Source of the DNA: BPIH01 sp042408535
GTDB taxonomy: Bacteria > Chloroflexota > Limnocylindria > Limnocylindrales > CSP1-4
Direction: 5' to 3'
Assembly: GCA_042408535.1 (NCBI GenBank)
Contig: JBHORA010000115.1
Coordinates: 1 to 48,034, forward strand
DNA length: 48,034 bases
The notes beneath the pieces were generated by a model, which worked only from the letters and a program-made list of their open reading frames with translations, was not told where the DNA came from and made no database searches. The translations under genes and the position numbers were made by a program. Shown here piece after piece: positions 18,368 through 27,231 of this stretch (the first letter of the stretch is position 1; every line of letters starts with the position of its first letter).

Positions 18368-20056
18368 TCAGACGAACCGGACGAAGACCTCGTTCGACAG
18401 CAGGCGCCCCCGGCGGGTCAGTCGGATTCGTCGCTCCGAGGACCCGGACTCACCGGCCGTCAGCTCGACGAGGCCGGCCGCGACCGCCCACCCGACACGC
18501 TCGCGCGCCCACTCCTCGTCGGCGGCGAGTGCCGGAAGCCCGCGATCGGTTCGAAGCCCCAGGATCCAGGTCTCGGCGCGGGCCGTCGCCGCATCGAGGA
18601 TCTCGCTGCCGCCCGGCGGGAGGCGGGGCCGCCCTCCGTCCGACGGTCGAAGGGCGGCGACGTAGTCCTCCAGGGAGGCCGTCGTCCACCGCCGAACGGC
18701 GCCGTCGAAGGCATGCGCCCCCGGTCCCAGGGCCTCGACCGGCCGCCGAGTCCAGTACAGGAGGTTGTGCCGGCTTTCGTGGCCGGGACGGGCCCAGTTG
18801 CTTACCTCGTAACCGCGGTACCCCGCCGCGGCCAACCGATCGGCCGCCAGCTCGTACATCGCCGCCGCCCGGTCTGGGTCCTGGCCGGCTCCCATCCGAC
18901 GCCGCCAGGCGAGGGCACCGGGTCGCGGGGCGGGCCGATCCAGCGAGGCAGGCAGCCCGGGCTCCCCCGAGGCACCACCCGCCTGGATCCCCGGGCGACC
19001 CGCCGTCGGGCTGGGCGCCTCCGTTGTCGAAGCCGGGACGTCCGACGGCGAGACCTCGAGTCCCGGCTGCAGTGCGTGTGCCGGGGGCAGCCGCTCCTCC
19101 GTCGGCAGCTGCTCCGCCGCCGGCAGCGGCTCGTCGGCCAGCTCGAGGGCGTAGCACGAGACGTGGTCGACCCCCGCCCCGACGACGGCCTCGAGGCTCG
19201 CCGCGAAGGAGGCCAGGGTCTGGCCCGGGACGTCGTAGAGGAGGTCGACGTTGATCGAGGCGATCCCGGCCCGCCGCGCCTCCTCGATGGCGGACAGGAC
19301 GTCGCCGGGGCGGTGGCGACGGCCGAGGGTCCGAAGCTCGGCGAGCTCGAGGCTCTGGCCGCCGAAGGAGAGCCGGGTGATCCCGATCCGCCGCCAGGCG
19401 AGCGGATCGCCCCGTTCGTCGGGGGCCGGGTTCGCCTCCAGGGTGACCTCCGCCCCGGGGGCGAGCCCGAACCGATCGGCGATGGACCGGAGGATCCCCT
19501 CGAGGAGGCGCGGGTCGAGGAGCGACGGCGTTCCGCCGCCGAAGTAGCAGGTCTCGAGAGGGGGCCTGGCGGACGTGCCCGGCGGGCCGAAGCGCTCGTC
19601 GAGCTCGTCAGCTCGGAGAACAAGCTCCGTCTCGAGGGCGACGAGGAAGGCGTCGATCCGGTTCCGCGGCCCCCGGGTGGCCGATCCGGCGACGACCGCG
19701 AAGTCGCAGTAGGGGCAGCGGGAGACGCAGAAGGGAACGTGGACGTAGAGGCCGACCGGCGGGCCCGGAGTCGTCAGCGGCGGCCAGGCGGGCTCCGGGG
19801 GGGCGGTCGGCGCGGGCGCCGAAGGGGTCGTCCCGGCGGGCACCGAGAGGCGTGGGCCAGCGGACACCGAGAGGCATGGGCCAGCGGGCACCGGGAGGCG
19901 TGGGCCAGCGGGCACCGGGAGGGCCGTCAGAGCGGGCGCCGCGCGATCGAGGAGCGCTGGGCGACGGCGAAGCGCCGAGTTGGCGGCCGGGTTCACGACC
20001 GCCGAGAGCGCGGCCGGCCCTCGCCCGAGCCCGTTAGCGCTCGTGCGAGCCCGCAT
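18368..20056 (-). CDS. hemW: HemW-like radical SAM haem chaperone
   Basis: HemW-family proteins bind haem and a 4Fe-4S cluster. They were long annotated as oxygen-independent coproporphyrinogen oxidase but probably deliver haem. The motif CVSRCPYCDF matches the HemW-type CxxxCxxC, followed by ETCYFGGGTPSLL and VTLEANPAP. The protein is about 560 residues, against roughly 380 usual. An N-terminal tail of about 100 residues carries 8-residue repeats, and a low-complexity insert of about 80 residues lies near 305-385. The true start is unclear: ATG 20056 overlaps the preceding gene by 23 bp, and GTG 19996 is an alternative. Placement between lepA and hrcA is the conserved Gram-positive order. 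Confidence 0.88.
   Translation of the reverse strand: MRARTSANGLGRGPAALSAVVNPAANSALRRRPALLDRAAPALTALPVPAGPRLPVPAGPCLSVSAGPRLSVPAGTTPSAPAPTAPPEPAWPPLTTPGPPVGLYVHVPFCVSRCPYCDFAVVAGSATRGPRNRIDAFLVALETELVLRADELDERFGPPGTSARPPLETCYFGGGTPSLLDPRLLEGILRSIADRFGLAPGAEVTLEANPAPDERGDPLAWRRIGITRLSFGGQSLELAELRTLGRRHRPGDVLSAIEEARRAGIASINVDLLYDVPGQTLASFAASLEAVVGAGVDHVSCYALELADEPLPAAEQLPTEERLPPAHALQPGLEVSPSDVPASTTEAPSPTAGRPGIQAGGASGEPGLPASLDRPAPRPGALAWRRRMGAGQDPDRAAAMYELAADRLAAAGYRGYEVSNWARPGHESRHNLLYWTRRPVEALGPGAHAFDGAVRRWTTASLEDYVAALRPSDGGRPRLPPGGSEILDAATARAETWILGLRTDRGLPALAADEEWARERVGWAVAAGLVELTAGESGSSERRIRLTRRGRLLSNEVFVRFV
19837..19923. repeat. 24-bp in-frame tandem repeat in hemW
   Basis: Units at 19837-19860, 19861-19884 and 19885-19908 plus a partial copy to 19923 encode LPVPAGPR-like octapeptides in the N-terminal extension of HemW. 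Substitutions between units are few, so the expansion is probably recent. Confidence 0.85.
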
Positions 20057-20795
20057 CGCGGCCCAGGACGACCCGCCAGCCGACGGGCGGACGCCGACGC
20101 CGCTCGACATCCTCGACCTCGGCTCCCCGCGGCGCTATCCGACCCGGATGGCCCGTCGTCACGAAGATGGCGAAGCGGCCGATGGCATGGCCGAGGAAGG
20201 CCGCCCCGATGCCCCCCGTCTCCACCGTCAACCAGCCGCCGCCGAGTCCGGCGAGGAGGGCGAGGACGAGCATGTACGGCTCCCGGCCCGGCGCCCCGAG
20301 TCGAGTCGCGAGACCGTAGACGATGGCCGCCGTGCCGATGGCGAGGTCACGATCGACGCCAAGGACGAGGAGCGCCCCCAGGAGGATGCCCCGGAAAGCA
20401 GTCTCGTCGACGAAGGCCGTCCCGAGGGCGTTCAGGGCCGCCCCTGGGTAGGACGACACCGGCGGGAGGCGAAGGCGACGGTAGCGAAGGAGGGCGAAGG
20501 CGATCGCCTGGGCGGTAGCGATCGCCCCGTAGGCGAAGCCCAGGGTGACGACGGCGAGGCGGTCCCGGCCGGGAGTCAGGGCGAGCTCGGTCTCGGGCCG
20601 GGGATGGACGACGGCGGCCAAGATGACGAGGGCCGCCCCGACGACGTACCAGGCGAGGCGACGGGGGAGCGACCGCGGTCGACCGGGATCCGGCTCGTCG
20701 TACTCGGCCGCCCCGAACCGCTCGGCATCGAACCGCAGGAGGACGACGAGGAGCCCGAGCCCGACGGCGACGAGCGACCGGAGCGTCTCCTCCAT
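20034..20795 (-). CDS. CPBP-family intramembrane protease homologue
   Basis: This 253-residue membrane protein has about six to seven helices. It carries a CPBP-type motif 1, DETAFRG near residue 133, where the usual EExxxR has Asp in first place, and a later FLGHAIGRFAIF motif holding the second conserved His. Related proteins include CAAX prenyl proteases and bacteriocin-immunity proteins; the substrate here is unknown. It starts 6 bp after the lepA stop and overlaps hemW, so it is cotranscribed with both. Its position between lepA and hemW is an insertion into an otherwise conserved pair. Confidence 0.75.
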   Translation of the reverse strand: MEETLRSLVAVGLGLLVVLLRFDAERFGAAEYDEPDPGRPRSLPRRLAWYVVGAALVILAAVVHPRPETELALTPGRDRLAVVTLGFAYGAIATAQAIAFALLRYRRLRLPPVSSYPGAALNALGTAFVDETAFRGILLGALLVLGVDRDLAIGTAAIVYGLATRLGAPGREPYMLVLALLAGLGGGWLTVETGGIGAAFLGHAIGRFAIFVTTGHPGRIAPRGAEVEDVERRRRPPVGWRVVLGRDAGSHER

Positions 20796-20801
20796 GGACC
20801 C

Positions 20802-22634
20802 TCAGCCCTCGCCGGTCCGGAGGAGGGCGAGGAAGGCCTCCTGCGGGATTTCGACCTGACCGACCCGCTTCATCCGCCGCTTCCCTTCCTTCTGCTTCTC
20901 GAGGAGCTTCCGCTTCCGGGTCACGTCTCCACCGTAGCACTTGGCGAGGACGTTCTTGCGGAGGGCTCGGATCGTTTCCCGGGCGATGACGTGGGAGCCG
21001 ATGGCGGCCTGGATCGGAACCTCAAAGAGCTGGCGGGGAATGAGACCCCGGAGCTTCTCGACGAGGGCCCGACCCGTCGCGTAGGCGCGGCTCCGATGGA
21101 CGATGACCGAGAGGGCATCGACGGGCTCGCCGTTGACGAGGACGTCGACCTTGACGAGGTCGGCGGCCCGCGAGCCGATCTCCTCGTAGTCCATCGAGGC
21201 GTAGCCCGCCGTTCGGCTCTTGAGCTGGTCGTAGAAGTCGACGATGAGCTCGGCGAGGGGCATCTCGAAGCGCATGAGGACGCGCTGCGGGTCGAGGTAC
21301 TCGAGGTCGAGGAAGACGCCCCGTCGGTTCGTCGTCAGCTCCATGAGGGCGCCGATGTACGTCGCCGGCGAGACGATGGAGACCCGCACCCACGGCTCGG
21401 CGATCGCCTCGATGTCGGCGGGCGGCGGCATCCGCGCTGGGTTGTCGACGATGACCGTTCCCCGACCGTGGGTGAGGGTGACCTCGTACTCGACCGAGGG
21501 AGCGGAGGCGATGAGCTCCAGGCCGAACTCCCGCTCGAGGCGCTCCTGGACGATCTCCATGTGGAGGAGGCCGAGGAAGCCACACCGAAAGCCGAAGCCG
21601 AGGGCAACCGAGCTCTCGGGTTCGAAGGTGAAGCTGGCGTCGTTGAGATGGAGCTTTTCGAGGGCGTCGCGAAGGAGCGGGTAGTCGTCGCCGGCGACCG
21701 GGTAGAGGCCGGCGAAGACGAGGGGCTTCGCCGGCTGGTAACCGGGCAGCGGTGTGGCGGCCGGTCGATCGGCACGGGTCAGGGTGTCGCCGACCCTGGC
21801 ATCGCGGACGCTCTTGAGGCCCGTCGCCACGTAGCCGACCTCGCCGGCCGTGAGGGCGTCGACGGGGACGAGCTGGGGCCGGAAGACGCCGAGCTCGAGG
21901 AGCTCCGACGTCGCACCCGACGCCATGAGCCGGACCGTGTCGCCGCTCCGGAGGGTCCCTTGGACGAGGCGCACGTAGGCGACGACGCCCTTGTAGGGAT
22001 CGTAGTGGGAGTCGAAGACGAGGGCCCGCAAGGGGGCCTCGGGATCGCCGCGGGGCGGCGGGATCCGGGTGACGATCGCCTCCAGGATCTCGGGCACCCC
22101 GGTCCCCTCCTTCGCCGAGGCGAGGATGACCTCCTCCCTCGGGATAGCGAGGACGTTCTCGAGCTCCTCGATGACGACCTCGGGCTGGGCCGACGGGAGG
22201 TCGATCTTGTTGACGACGGGGATGATGACGAGGTTCTGGCGAAGGGCGAGATGGACGTTGGCGAGGGTCTGAGCCTCGATCCCCTGGGCCGCGTCGACGA
22301 CGAGGATCGCCCCCTCGCAGGCCTGGAGGCTCCGGCTCACCTCGTAGCTGAAGTCGACGTGCCCAGGGGTGTCGATGAGGTTCAGGGCGTACCTTCGTCC
22401 GTCCCGAGCGGTGTACTCGAGGCGCACGGCCCGGGCTTTGATGGTGATCCCCTTCTCCCGCTCGAGGTCCATCGAGTCGAGGACCTGGCTCGTCATCTGC
22501 CTCGGATCGATGGTGTGGGTGAGCTCGAGGAGCCGATCGGCGAGGGTCGACTTGCCATGGTCGATGTGGGCGATGATCGAGAAGTTCCGGATCCGCGACT
22601 GGATGGCCGATCCGTTCGGGGCGTCGCTCGTCAC
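20802..22634 (-). CDS. lepA: Elongation factor 4 (LepA)
   Basis: EF4 is a ribosome-associated GTPase that acts on stalled or mistranslocated ribosomes and in small-subunit biogenesis. The 610-residue protein has G1 AHIDHGKSTL, G3 DTPGHVDF and G4 NKIDLP. It has EF-G-like domains with GFGFRCGFLGLLHMEI, and the LepA-specific C-terminal domain with AKCYGGDVTRKRKLLEKQKEGKRRM. It starts at GTG 22634 with no clear ribosome binding site. TATCCT at 22642-22647 ends 7 nt before the GTG and could be a -10 element of a leaderless mRNA. It is first in lepA-CPBP-hemW. Confidence 0.98.
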   Translation of the reverse strand: MTSDAPNGSAIQSRIRNFSIIAHIDHGKSTLADRLLELTHTIDPRQMTSQVLDSMDLEREKGITIKARAVRLEYTARDGRRYALNLIDTPGHVDFSYEVSRSLQACEGAILVVDAAQGIEAQTLANVHLALRQNLVIIPVVNKIDLPSAQPEVVIEELENVLAIPREEVILASAKEGTGVPEILEAIVTRIPPPRGDPEAPLRALVFDSHYDPYKGVVAYVRLVQGTLRSGDTVRLMASGATSELLELGVFRPQLVPVDALTAGEVGYVATGLKSVRDARVGDTLTRADRPAATPLPGYQPAKPLVFAGLYPVAGDDYPLLRDALEKLHLNDASFTFEPESSVALGFGFRCGFLGLLHMEIVQERLEREFGLELIASAPSVEYEVTLTHGRGTVIVDNPARMPPPADIEAIAEPWVRVSIVSPATYIGALMELTTNRRGVFLDLEYLDPQRVLMRFEMPLAELIVDFYDQLKSRTAGYASMDYEEIGSRAADLVKVDVLVNGEPVDALSVIVHRSRAYATGRALVEKLRGLIPRQLFEVPIQAAIGSHVIARETIRALRKNVLAKCYGGDVTRKRKLLEKQKEGKRRMKRVGQVEIPQEAFLALLRTGEG

Positions 22635-22792
22635 GGCGGCGAGGATACTGGCCGGCCGCCGGCTTCGACGCCGCTCGCCGCCCGGCCAGCCGCCAGCCGC
22701 TGTTCGGACCCGGGCCGGATGGCGCCGCGCGCAGCCGCCGTCGGTCTGGGGGAGTCCGGCGTGGCAACATCTTCCGAGGAGGTAGTCAGCCG

Positions 22793-24481
22793 ATGCTTAC
22801 ACCCACGCGACCCCCGGCCCTCACCGAGACCCTCGAGTGGAAGGCCCTCGTCGCGCACCACGCCGCCCTTCGGGACGTCCACCTTCGAGACCTGTTCGCC
22901 GCCGACCCCGGTCGCGCCGATCGGATGACGGTCGAGGGGGGTCCCCTCGTCCTCGACTACTCGAAGAATCGGCTAACGGACGAGACGATCGATCTCCTCG
23001 TCGCCCTCGCCGAGCGACGCGGTCTCGCGGAGCGGATCGAGGCGATGTTCCGGGGCGAGCGGATCAACGTCACCGAGGATCGCCCGGTCCTCCACGTCGC
23101 CCTCCGGATGGCCCGTGGTGCCCGCCTCGTCGTCGACGGCGTCGACGTCGTCGCCGAGGTCCATGCCGTCCTCGACCGGATGAGCGCCTTCGCCGAGGCG
23201 GTCCGCTCCGGGACCTGGCGCGGCCACACCGGCGCCCCGATGACGACGGTTGTCAACATCGGCATCGGTGGCTCCGACCTCGGTCCGGCGATGGCGACCG
23301 AGGCCCTGCGTCCCTTCGCCGATCGGCGGCTGATGGTCCGCTTCGTCTCGAACGTCGACGGAGCCGACCTCGTCGAAGCCCTTCGGGACCTCGACCCCCG
23401 CCAGACGCTCTTCATCGTCTCGTCCAAGACCTTCGCCACCCAGGAGACGCTCATGAACGCCCGGGCTGCCCGAGCCTGGCTCGTCGAGGGCCTTGGCGGC
23501 GACGAAACGGCCGTGGCCCGTCACTTCGTCGCCGTCTCCACGGCAGCCGACCGGGTCCGGGCCTTCGGGATCGACCCGGCGAACATGTTCGGCTTCTGGG
23601 ACTGGGTCGGTGGTCGCTACAGCGTCGACTCGGCGATCGGGCTCTCCCTCATGATCGCCATCGGCCCCGACCGGTTCCGGGAGTTGTTGGCCGGCTTCCG
23701 AGCCATGGACGAGCACTTCCGATCGGCCGCCTTCGGGCGGAACCTGCCCGTCCTCCTCGGCCTCATCGGCCTCTGGTACGTCGACTTCTTCGGGGCCGAG
23801 ACCCAGGCGATCGTCCCCTACAGCCGCTACCTGGAGCGCTTTCCCGCCTACCTCCAGCAGCTCGACATGGAATCGAACGGCAAGTCGGTCACCGTCGCCG
23901 GATCGGCGGTCGGCGTCCCGACGGGCCCGATCGTCTGGGGGACGGCCGGCACGAACGGCCAGCACGCCTACTTCCAGCTCCTCCACCAGGGGACCCGGCT
24001 CGTCCCGGTCGACCTCATCGGCTTCCTCCGGCCGCCCGATCCGCTCGTCGGCAATCCGATGGTCGAAGCCCACCACGACGCGCTCATGGCGAACTGCTTC
24101 GCCCAGGCCGAGGCCCTCGCCTTCGGGCGGACGGCGGCCGAGGTCGCCGCCGAGGGCGTGCCACCGAACCTCGTCCCCCACCGGACGTTCCCCGGCAACC
24201 GACCGACGAACACGATCCTCGGCCCCCAGCTCGATCCGGCGGTCCTCGGCGCCCTCATCGCCCTCTACGAGCACAAGGTCTTCGTCCAGGGGACGATCTG
24301 GGGGATCAACTCCTTCGACCAATGGGGGGTCGAGCTCGGCAAGGTCCTGGCCGGCCGGATCGAGCCCGAGCTTCGGGCGACGGCCGGAGCCGAGCCCGAG
24401 CTCCACCACGACCCCTCGACGAACGCCCTCATCCGGCGCTATCGGCGCTTCCGAGCTGGCCGCGGGGCCGACGGCAGCTGA
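22793..24481 (+). CDS. pgi: Glucose-6-phosphate isomerase
   Basis: Pgi interconverts glucose-6-phosphate and fructose-6-phosphate. The 562-residue protein has IGIGGSDLGPAMATEAL, the SSKTFATQETL phosphate-binding loop, YLQQLDMESNGKSV with the catalytic Glu, GTAGTNGQHAYFQLLHQGT and the near-terminal NSFDQWGVELGK with the ring-opening Lys. AGGAGGT lies 9 nt before ATG 22793, one of the strongest ribosome binding sites in the window. It is divergent from lepA across 158 bp and lies upstream of rpsT. It links the glucan-degrading GH15 gene to the glycolytic operon at 25.8-29.6 kb. Confidence 0.98.
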   Translation: MLTPTRPPALTETLEWKALVAHHAALRDVHLRDLFAADPGRADRMTVEGGPLVLDYSKNRLTDETIDLLVALAERRGLAERIEAMFRGERINVTEDRPVLHVALRMARGARLVVDGVDVVAEVHAVLDRMSAFAEAVRSGTWRGHTGAPMTTVVNIGIGGSDLGPAMATEALRPFADRRLMVRFVSNVDGADLVEALRDLDPRQTLFIVSSKTFATQETLMNARAARAWLVEGLGGDETAVARHFVAVSTAADRVRAFGIDPANMFGFWDWVGGRYSVDSAIGLSLMIAIGPDRFRELLAGFRAMDEHFRSAAFGRNLPVLLGLIGLWYVDFFGAETQAIVPYSRYLERFPAYLQQLDMESNGKSVTVAGSAVGVPTGPIVWGTAGTNGQHAYFQLLHQGTRLVPVDLIGFLRPPDPLVGNPMVEAHHDALMANCFAQAEALAFGRTAAEVAAEGVPPNLVPHRTFPGNRPTNTILGPQLDPAVLGALIALYEHKVFVQGTIWGINSFDQWGVELGKVLAGRIEPELRATAGAEPELHHDPSTNALIRRYRRFRAGRGADGS

Positions 24482-24562
24482 GTCGCTGACCGAGCCGCTC
24501 GACGGTCGCTGGCCGCGGCGAGGCCGATCCGGCCCCAGACCCCCTCGACGGATCGCCGCCCG

Positions 24563-24592
24563 TCGACGCCCGACGTCCTCCTCTGCTACCAT
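24563..24592 (+). promoter_or_regulatory. Predicted rpsT promoter
   Basis: TCGACG (24563-24568), an 18-bp spacer and TACCAT (24587-24592) match the layout and -10 of the hrcA promoter. Transcription would start near 24599, giving an rpsT leader of about 105 nt before TTG 24706. S20 often controls its own translation through its leader, but no specific structure was established here. Confidence 0.4.
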
Positions 24593-24705
24593 GCCGGGTC
24601 GCGCGCCGTCCGACCCGTGCCTGGCGCGTCGCCCGCCGTCCGCCGTACCGGGACGGCCACGCCCACCGGTCTGTAGAACGAACCCGCAAGGAGCGAGGTA
24701 CCCCG

Positions 24706-25299
24706 TTGGCCAAGACGCCCCGCAAGTGGAGCGGTGCCCGGACGCCATCCGCCCTCAAGCGCGTCCGCGCCTCAAGCCGCCGCCACGCCATCCTCCAGCC
24801 GCGCCGGAGCGCGGCGAAGACCCTCGTCAAGAAGGCGCTGACCATCGCCGTCACGAAGCCCGAGGGCGCCGACCCGATGGCGGCCCTCGCCGAAGCGGTG
24901 AGCGCCCTCGACCGGGCGGCGAAGGTCGGCGCCATCCACCCGAACGCTGCCGCTCGACGGAAGTCGCGCCTCGCCCGCAAGGTGAACGCCGCCCTCGCCG
25001 GCGAGGCCGTCCAGACGGCCGCCCGGGCGACGAAGACAACCGGGGCAGCGGCCGCGGCGAAGGCGGCGAAGGCGCGGATCGCGGCCTCGAAGGCGGCGAA
25101 GTCGAAGGCCGCCCAGACGGCCGCCGAAAAGGCCCGCGTCGCCCTTAGCAAGTCGGCCCGGGCTTCCGACGGGACGACCGCGGCCGGGGCGAAGCCGACA
25201 GGGTCGAGTGGCGCCGCTCGACGGTCGAAGAAGGCGGCGACGTCGGCGGGCCCGGCGACGAAGCCCCGCTCGAAGCGAACAGCGGAACCGGGCGCTTAG
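24706..25299 (+). CDS. rpsT: Ribosomal protein S20 with a long Ala/Lys-rich tail
   Basis: S20 binds 16S rRNA in the small subunit. Residues 1-100 match S20: SALKRVRASSRRHAILQPRRS, TLVKKALTIAV and AAKVGAIHPNAAARRKSRLARKVNAAL. Normal S20 is about 87-90 residues, but this product is 197. The extra 95 or so residues are rich in Ala, Lys, Ser and Thr with AAKAAKA-like runs, similar to histone H1-type tails. The TTG start at 24706 has GAGGT 6 nt upstream and AAGGAG 12 nt upstream. A TTG start is typical for S20. The stop overlaps the opposing membrane-protein gene by 4 bp. Confidence 0.93.
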   Translation: MAKTPRKWSGARTPSALKRVRASSRRHAILQPRRSAAKTLVKKALTIAVTKPEGADPMAALAEAVSALDRAAKVGAIHPNAAARRKSRLARKVNAALAGEAVQTAARATKTTGAAAAAKAAKARIAASKAAKSKAAQTAAEKARVALSKSARASDGTTAAGAKPTGSSGAARRSKKAATSAGPATKPRSKRTAEPGA

Positions 25300-25847
25300 G
25301 CCACCGGCCGTGGGCGTCGGTTCGTCGCCCCGAAGGCGAGTGCGCCGCCGACGGCACCGACGAGGGTGAGACCGAAAAGGGTGACCGCCGTCGTCCGCTG
25401 CTCGCCCCAGTAGAAGTCGCTGAAGCTCGCCGCATCCCTCACCCCCGCCGCTTCGAGGGCGGGGCCGCGGCCGTCGGCGAGGTAGCGGCGGTAGACGCAG
25501 TCGGCGCCCTGCTGGCAAGCGATGCGGCCGCCCGCCGCCGCGTCGCGGTAGCCGTCGTCGGCGGTGAAGAAGAGAGCCTTCGTCCCCAAAAAGAGGAGGG
25601 CGAAGGCCGCGCCGGTCATGATCCCGGCCAGGATGGCGTTGGCGAGGACGCGGGGCCAGGGGCCGCCTCGTCGCTCGGAACGCTCGTTCGCGTAGTAGCC
25701 GATGAGGAGTCCGGCCGGGAGGGCGAGGAGCCCGACGGCCGCCTCTCCGACGGGAATGACGAGGAGAAAGCTGACGGCGATGGTCGCCGCCATGCCGACC
25801 CCGACCCAGCCGGCGAAGACGGCTCCCCGATCGACGACGCTCGCCAC
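25296..25847 (-). CDS. Membrane protein of unknown function
   Basis: The 183-residue protein has about four hydrophobic segments: two near the N-terminus, one near residue 80 and one near 160. Between the last two is an external-looking loop with two cysteines (IACQQGADCVYRRYL) that could form a disulphide. I recognise no family. It starts 16 bp after the eno stop on the same strand and is therefore probably the last gene of the gap-pgk-eno operon. Its stop overlaps the rpsT stop by 4 bp in convergent orientation. Confidence 0.7.
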   Translation of the reverse strand: MASVVDRGAVFAGWVGVGMAATIAVSFLLVIPVGEAAVGLLALPAGLLIGYYANERSERRGGPWPRVLANAILAGIMTGAAFALLFLGTKALFFTADDGYRDAAAGGRIACQQGADCVYRRYLADGRGPALEAAGVRDAASFSDFYWGEQRTTAVTLFGLTLVGAVGGALAFGATNRRPRPVA

Positions 25848-25863
25848 CGGCCAGAAGGTCGAC

Positions 25864-27231
25864 CTAGACCGGCCGCTCGCCGGCGGCAGCCGCGGTGCCG
25901 AGGCCGGCAGCCGCGGTGTCGAGGCCGGCAGCCGCCGCTCGAGTAAGGGCCGTCCGGCCGGCGTAGATGGCTGTGTCCTCGAGCTCGTCGGCGATCCGGA
26001 GAAGCCGGTTGTACTTGGCGACCCGTTCGGAGCGAGACGGCGCCCCGGTCTTGATTTGCCCCGTGCCCATGGCGACGACGAAGTCGGCGATCGTCGTGTC
26101 CTCGGTCTCGCCCGAACGGTGGCTCACCATCGCCGTCCAGCCCGCCCGCCGGGCGAGCTCGATGGCGGCGATCGTCTCGGTCAGGGTCCCGATCTGGTTC
26201 AGCTTGATGAGGACGGAGTTGGCCGCCCCGAGGGCGATCCCGCGGGCGATCCGCTCCGTGTTCGTGACGAAAATGTCGTCGCCGACGAGCTGGAGGCGCG
26301 ACCCGAGCCGCTCGGTCAGGAGCCGCCAGCCGTCCCAGTCGTCCTCGGCCATCCCGTCCTCAAGGGAGACGATCGGGTAGCGGCTCGCCCAGTCGGCCCA
26401 AAGCTCGACGAGCTCGGCCGATTCGAGGGTTCGCCCCTCCCGGGCGAGGCGGTAGCGGTACGGCACCCCGTCCCCGCCCGCCTCGACGATCTCGCTCGCC
26501 GCCGGATCGAGGGCGATGGCGACGTCCTCGCCAGGGCGGTAGCCGGCCCGCTCGATGGCCCGGAGGACGACCTCGACGGCCGCCTCGTTGGACGGCAGGG
26601 ACGGCGCGAAGCCACCCTCGTCGCCCTGGCCGGTCGCGTGGCCACCCTCGTGGAGGATCGCTCGGAGGGCGTGGAAGACCTCGGCCCCGGCCCGGAGGGC
26701 TTCGGGGAAGGAGGGCAGGCCGAGGGGGACGACCATGAACTCCTGGAAATCCGTCGAGTCGGCCGCGTGCTTGCCGCCGTTGAGGATGTTGAAGAACGGA
26801 ACGGGCAAGATCCGGGCTCCGATGCCACCGAGGTACCGATAGAGGGGAAGGTCGTGGCTCGCCGCCGCGGCATGGGCGCAGGCGAGGGAGACGCCGAGGA
26901 TGGCGTTCGCCCCGAGCTTCGACTTGTTCGGTGTCCCGTCGAGCTCGAGGAGGGTGGCGTCGATGGCCGCCTGGTCGTCGGCCGGGAGACCGACGAGGGC
27001 CGGGGCGATCGTCTCGGCGACGTTCCGGACGGCCGTCAAGACCCCTTTCCCGCCGTAGCGGGCCGGGTCGCCGTCGCGGAGCTCGACCGCTTCGTGGGCG
27101 CCTGTCGAGGCGCCCGAGGGAACGGCCGCTCGGCCGACGGAGCCGTCGACGAGGACGACGTCGACCTCGAGGGTCGGGTTGCCGCGCGAATCGAGGATCT
27201 CGCGGGCGTCGATGACTTCGATCTCGGTCAT
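25864..27231 (-). CDS. eno: Enolase
   Basis: Enolase converts 2-phosphoglycerate to phosphoenolpyruvate. The 455-residue protein has EILDSRGNPTLEVDV, AAVPSGASTGAHEAVELRD, SLEDGMAEDDWDGW, the NQIGTLTET loop with the general-base Lys just before it, and the signature SHRSGETEDTTIADFVV. Its ATG overlaps the pgk stop by 4 bp (ATGA). The C-terminus has about 25 extra Ala/Gly-rich residues coded by a 21-bp tandem repeat beyond the usual end of the fold. Confidence 0.98.
   Translation of the reverse strand: MTEIEVIDAREILDSRGNPTLEVDVVLVDGSVGRAAVPSGASTGAHEAVELRDGDPARYGGKGVLTAVRNVAETIAPALVGLPADDQAAIDATLLELDGTPNKSKLGANAILGVSLACAHAAAASHDLPLYRYLGGIGARILPVPFFNILNGGKHAADSTDFQEFMVVPLGLPSFPEALRAGAEVFHALRAILHEGGHATGQGDEGGFAPSLPSNEAAVEVVLRAIERAGYRPGEDVAIALDPAASEIVEAGGDGVPYRYRLAREGRTLESAELVELWADWASRYPIVSLEDGMAEDDWDGWRLLTERLGSRLQLVGDDIFVTNTERIARGIALGAANSVLIKLNQIGTLTETIAAIELARRAGWTAMVSHRSGETEDTTIADFVVAMGTGQIKTGAPSRSERVAKYNRLLRIADELEDTAIYAGRTALTRAAAAGLDTAAAGLGTAAAAGERPV
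25885..25940. repeat. 21-bp in-frame tandem repeat at the 3' end of eno
   Basis: Copies at 25885-25905 and 25906-25926 plus a 14-bp partial copy encode the repeated TAAAGLD/G tail of enolase. The unit keeps the reading frame. The tail is dispensable by position, since it lies after the conserved barrel. Confidence 0.85.

Noticed and set aside
19980..22928. A 982-codon plus-strand frame
   Set aside because: It is antisense to lepA and the CPBP gene and consists of Asp/Glu/Gly/Arg-rich shadow sequence.
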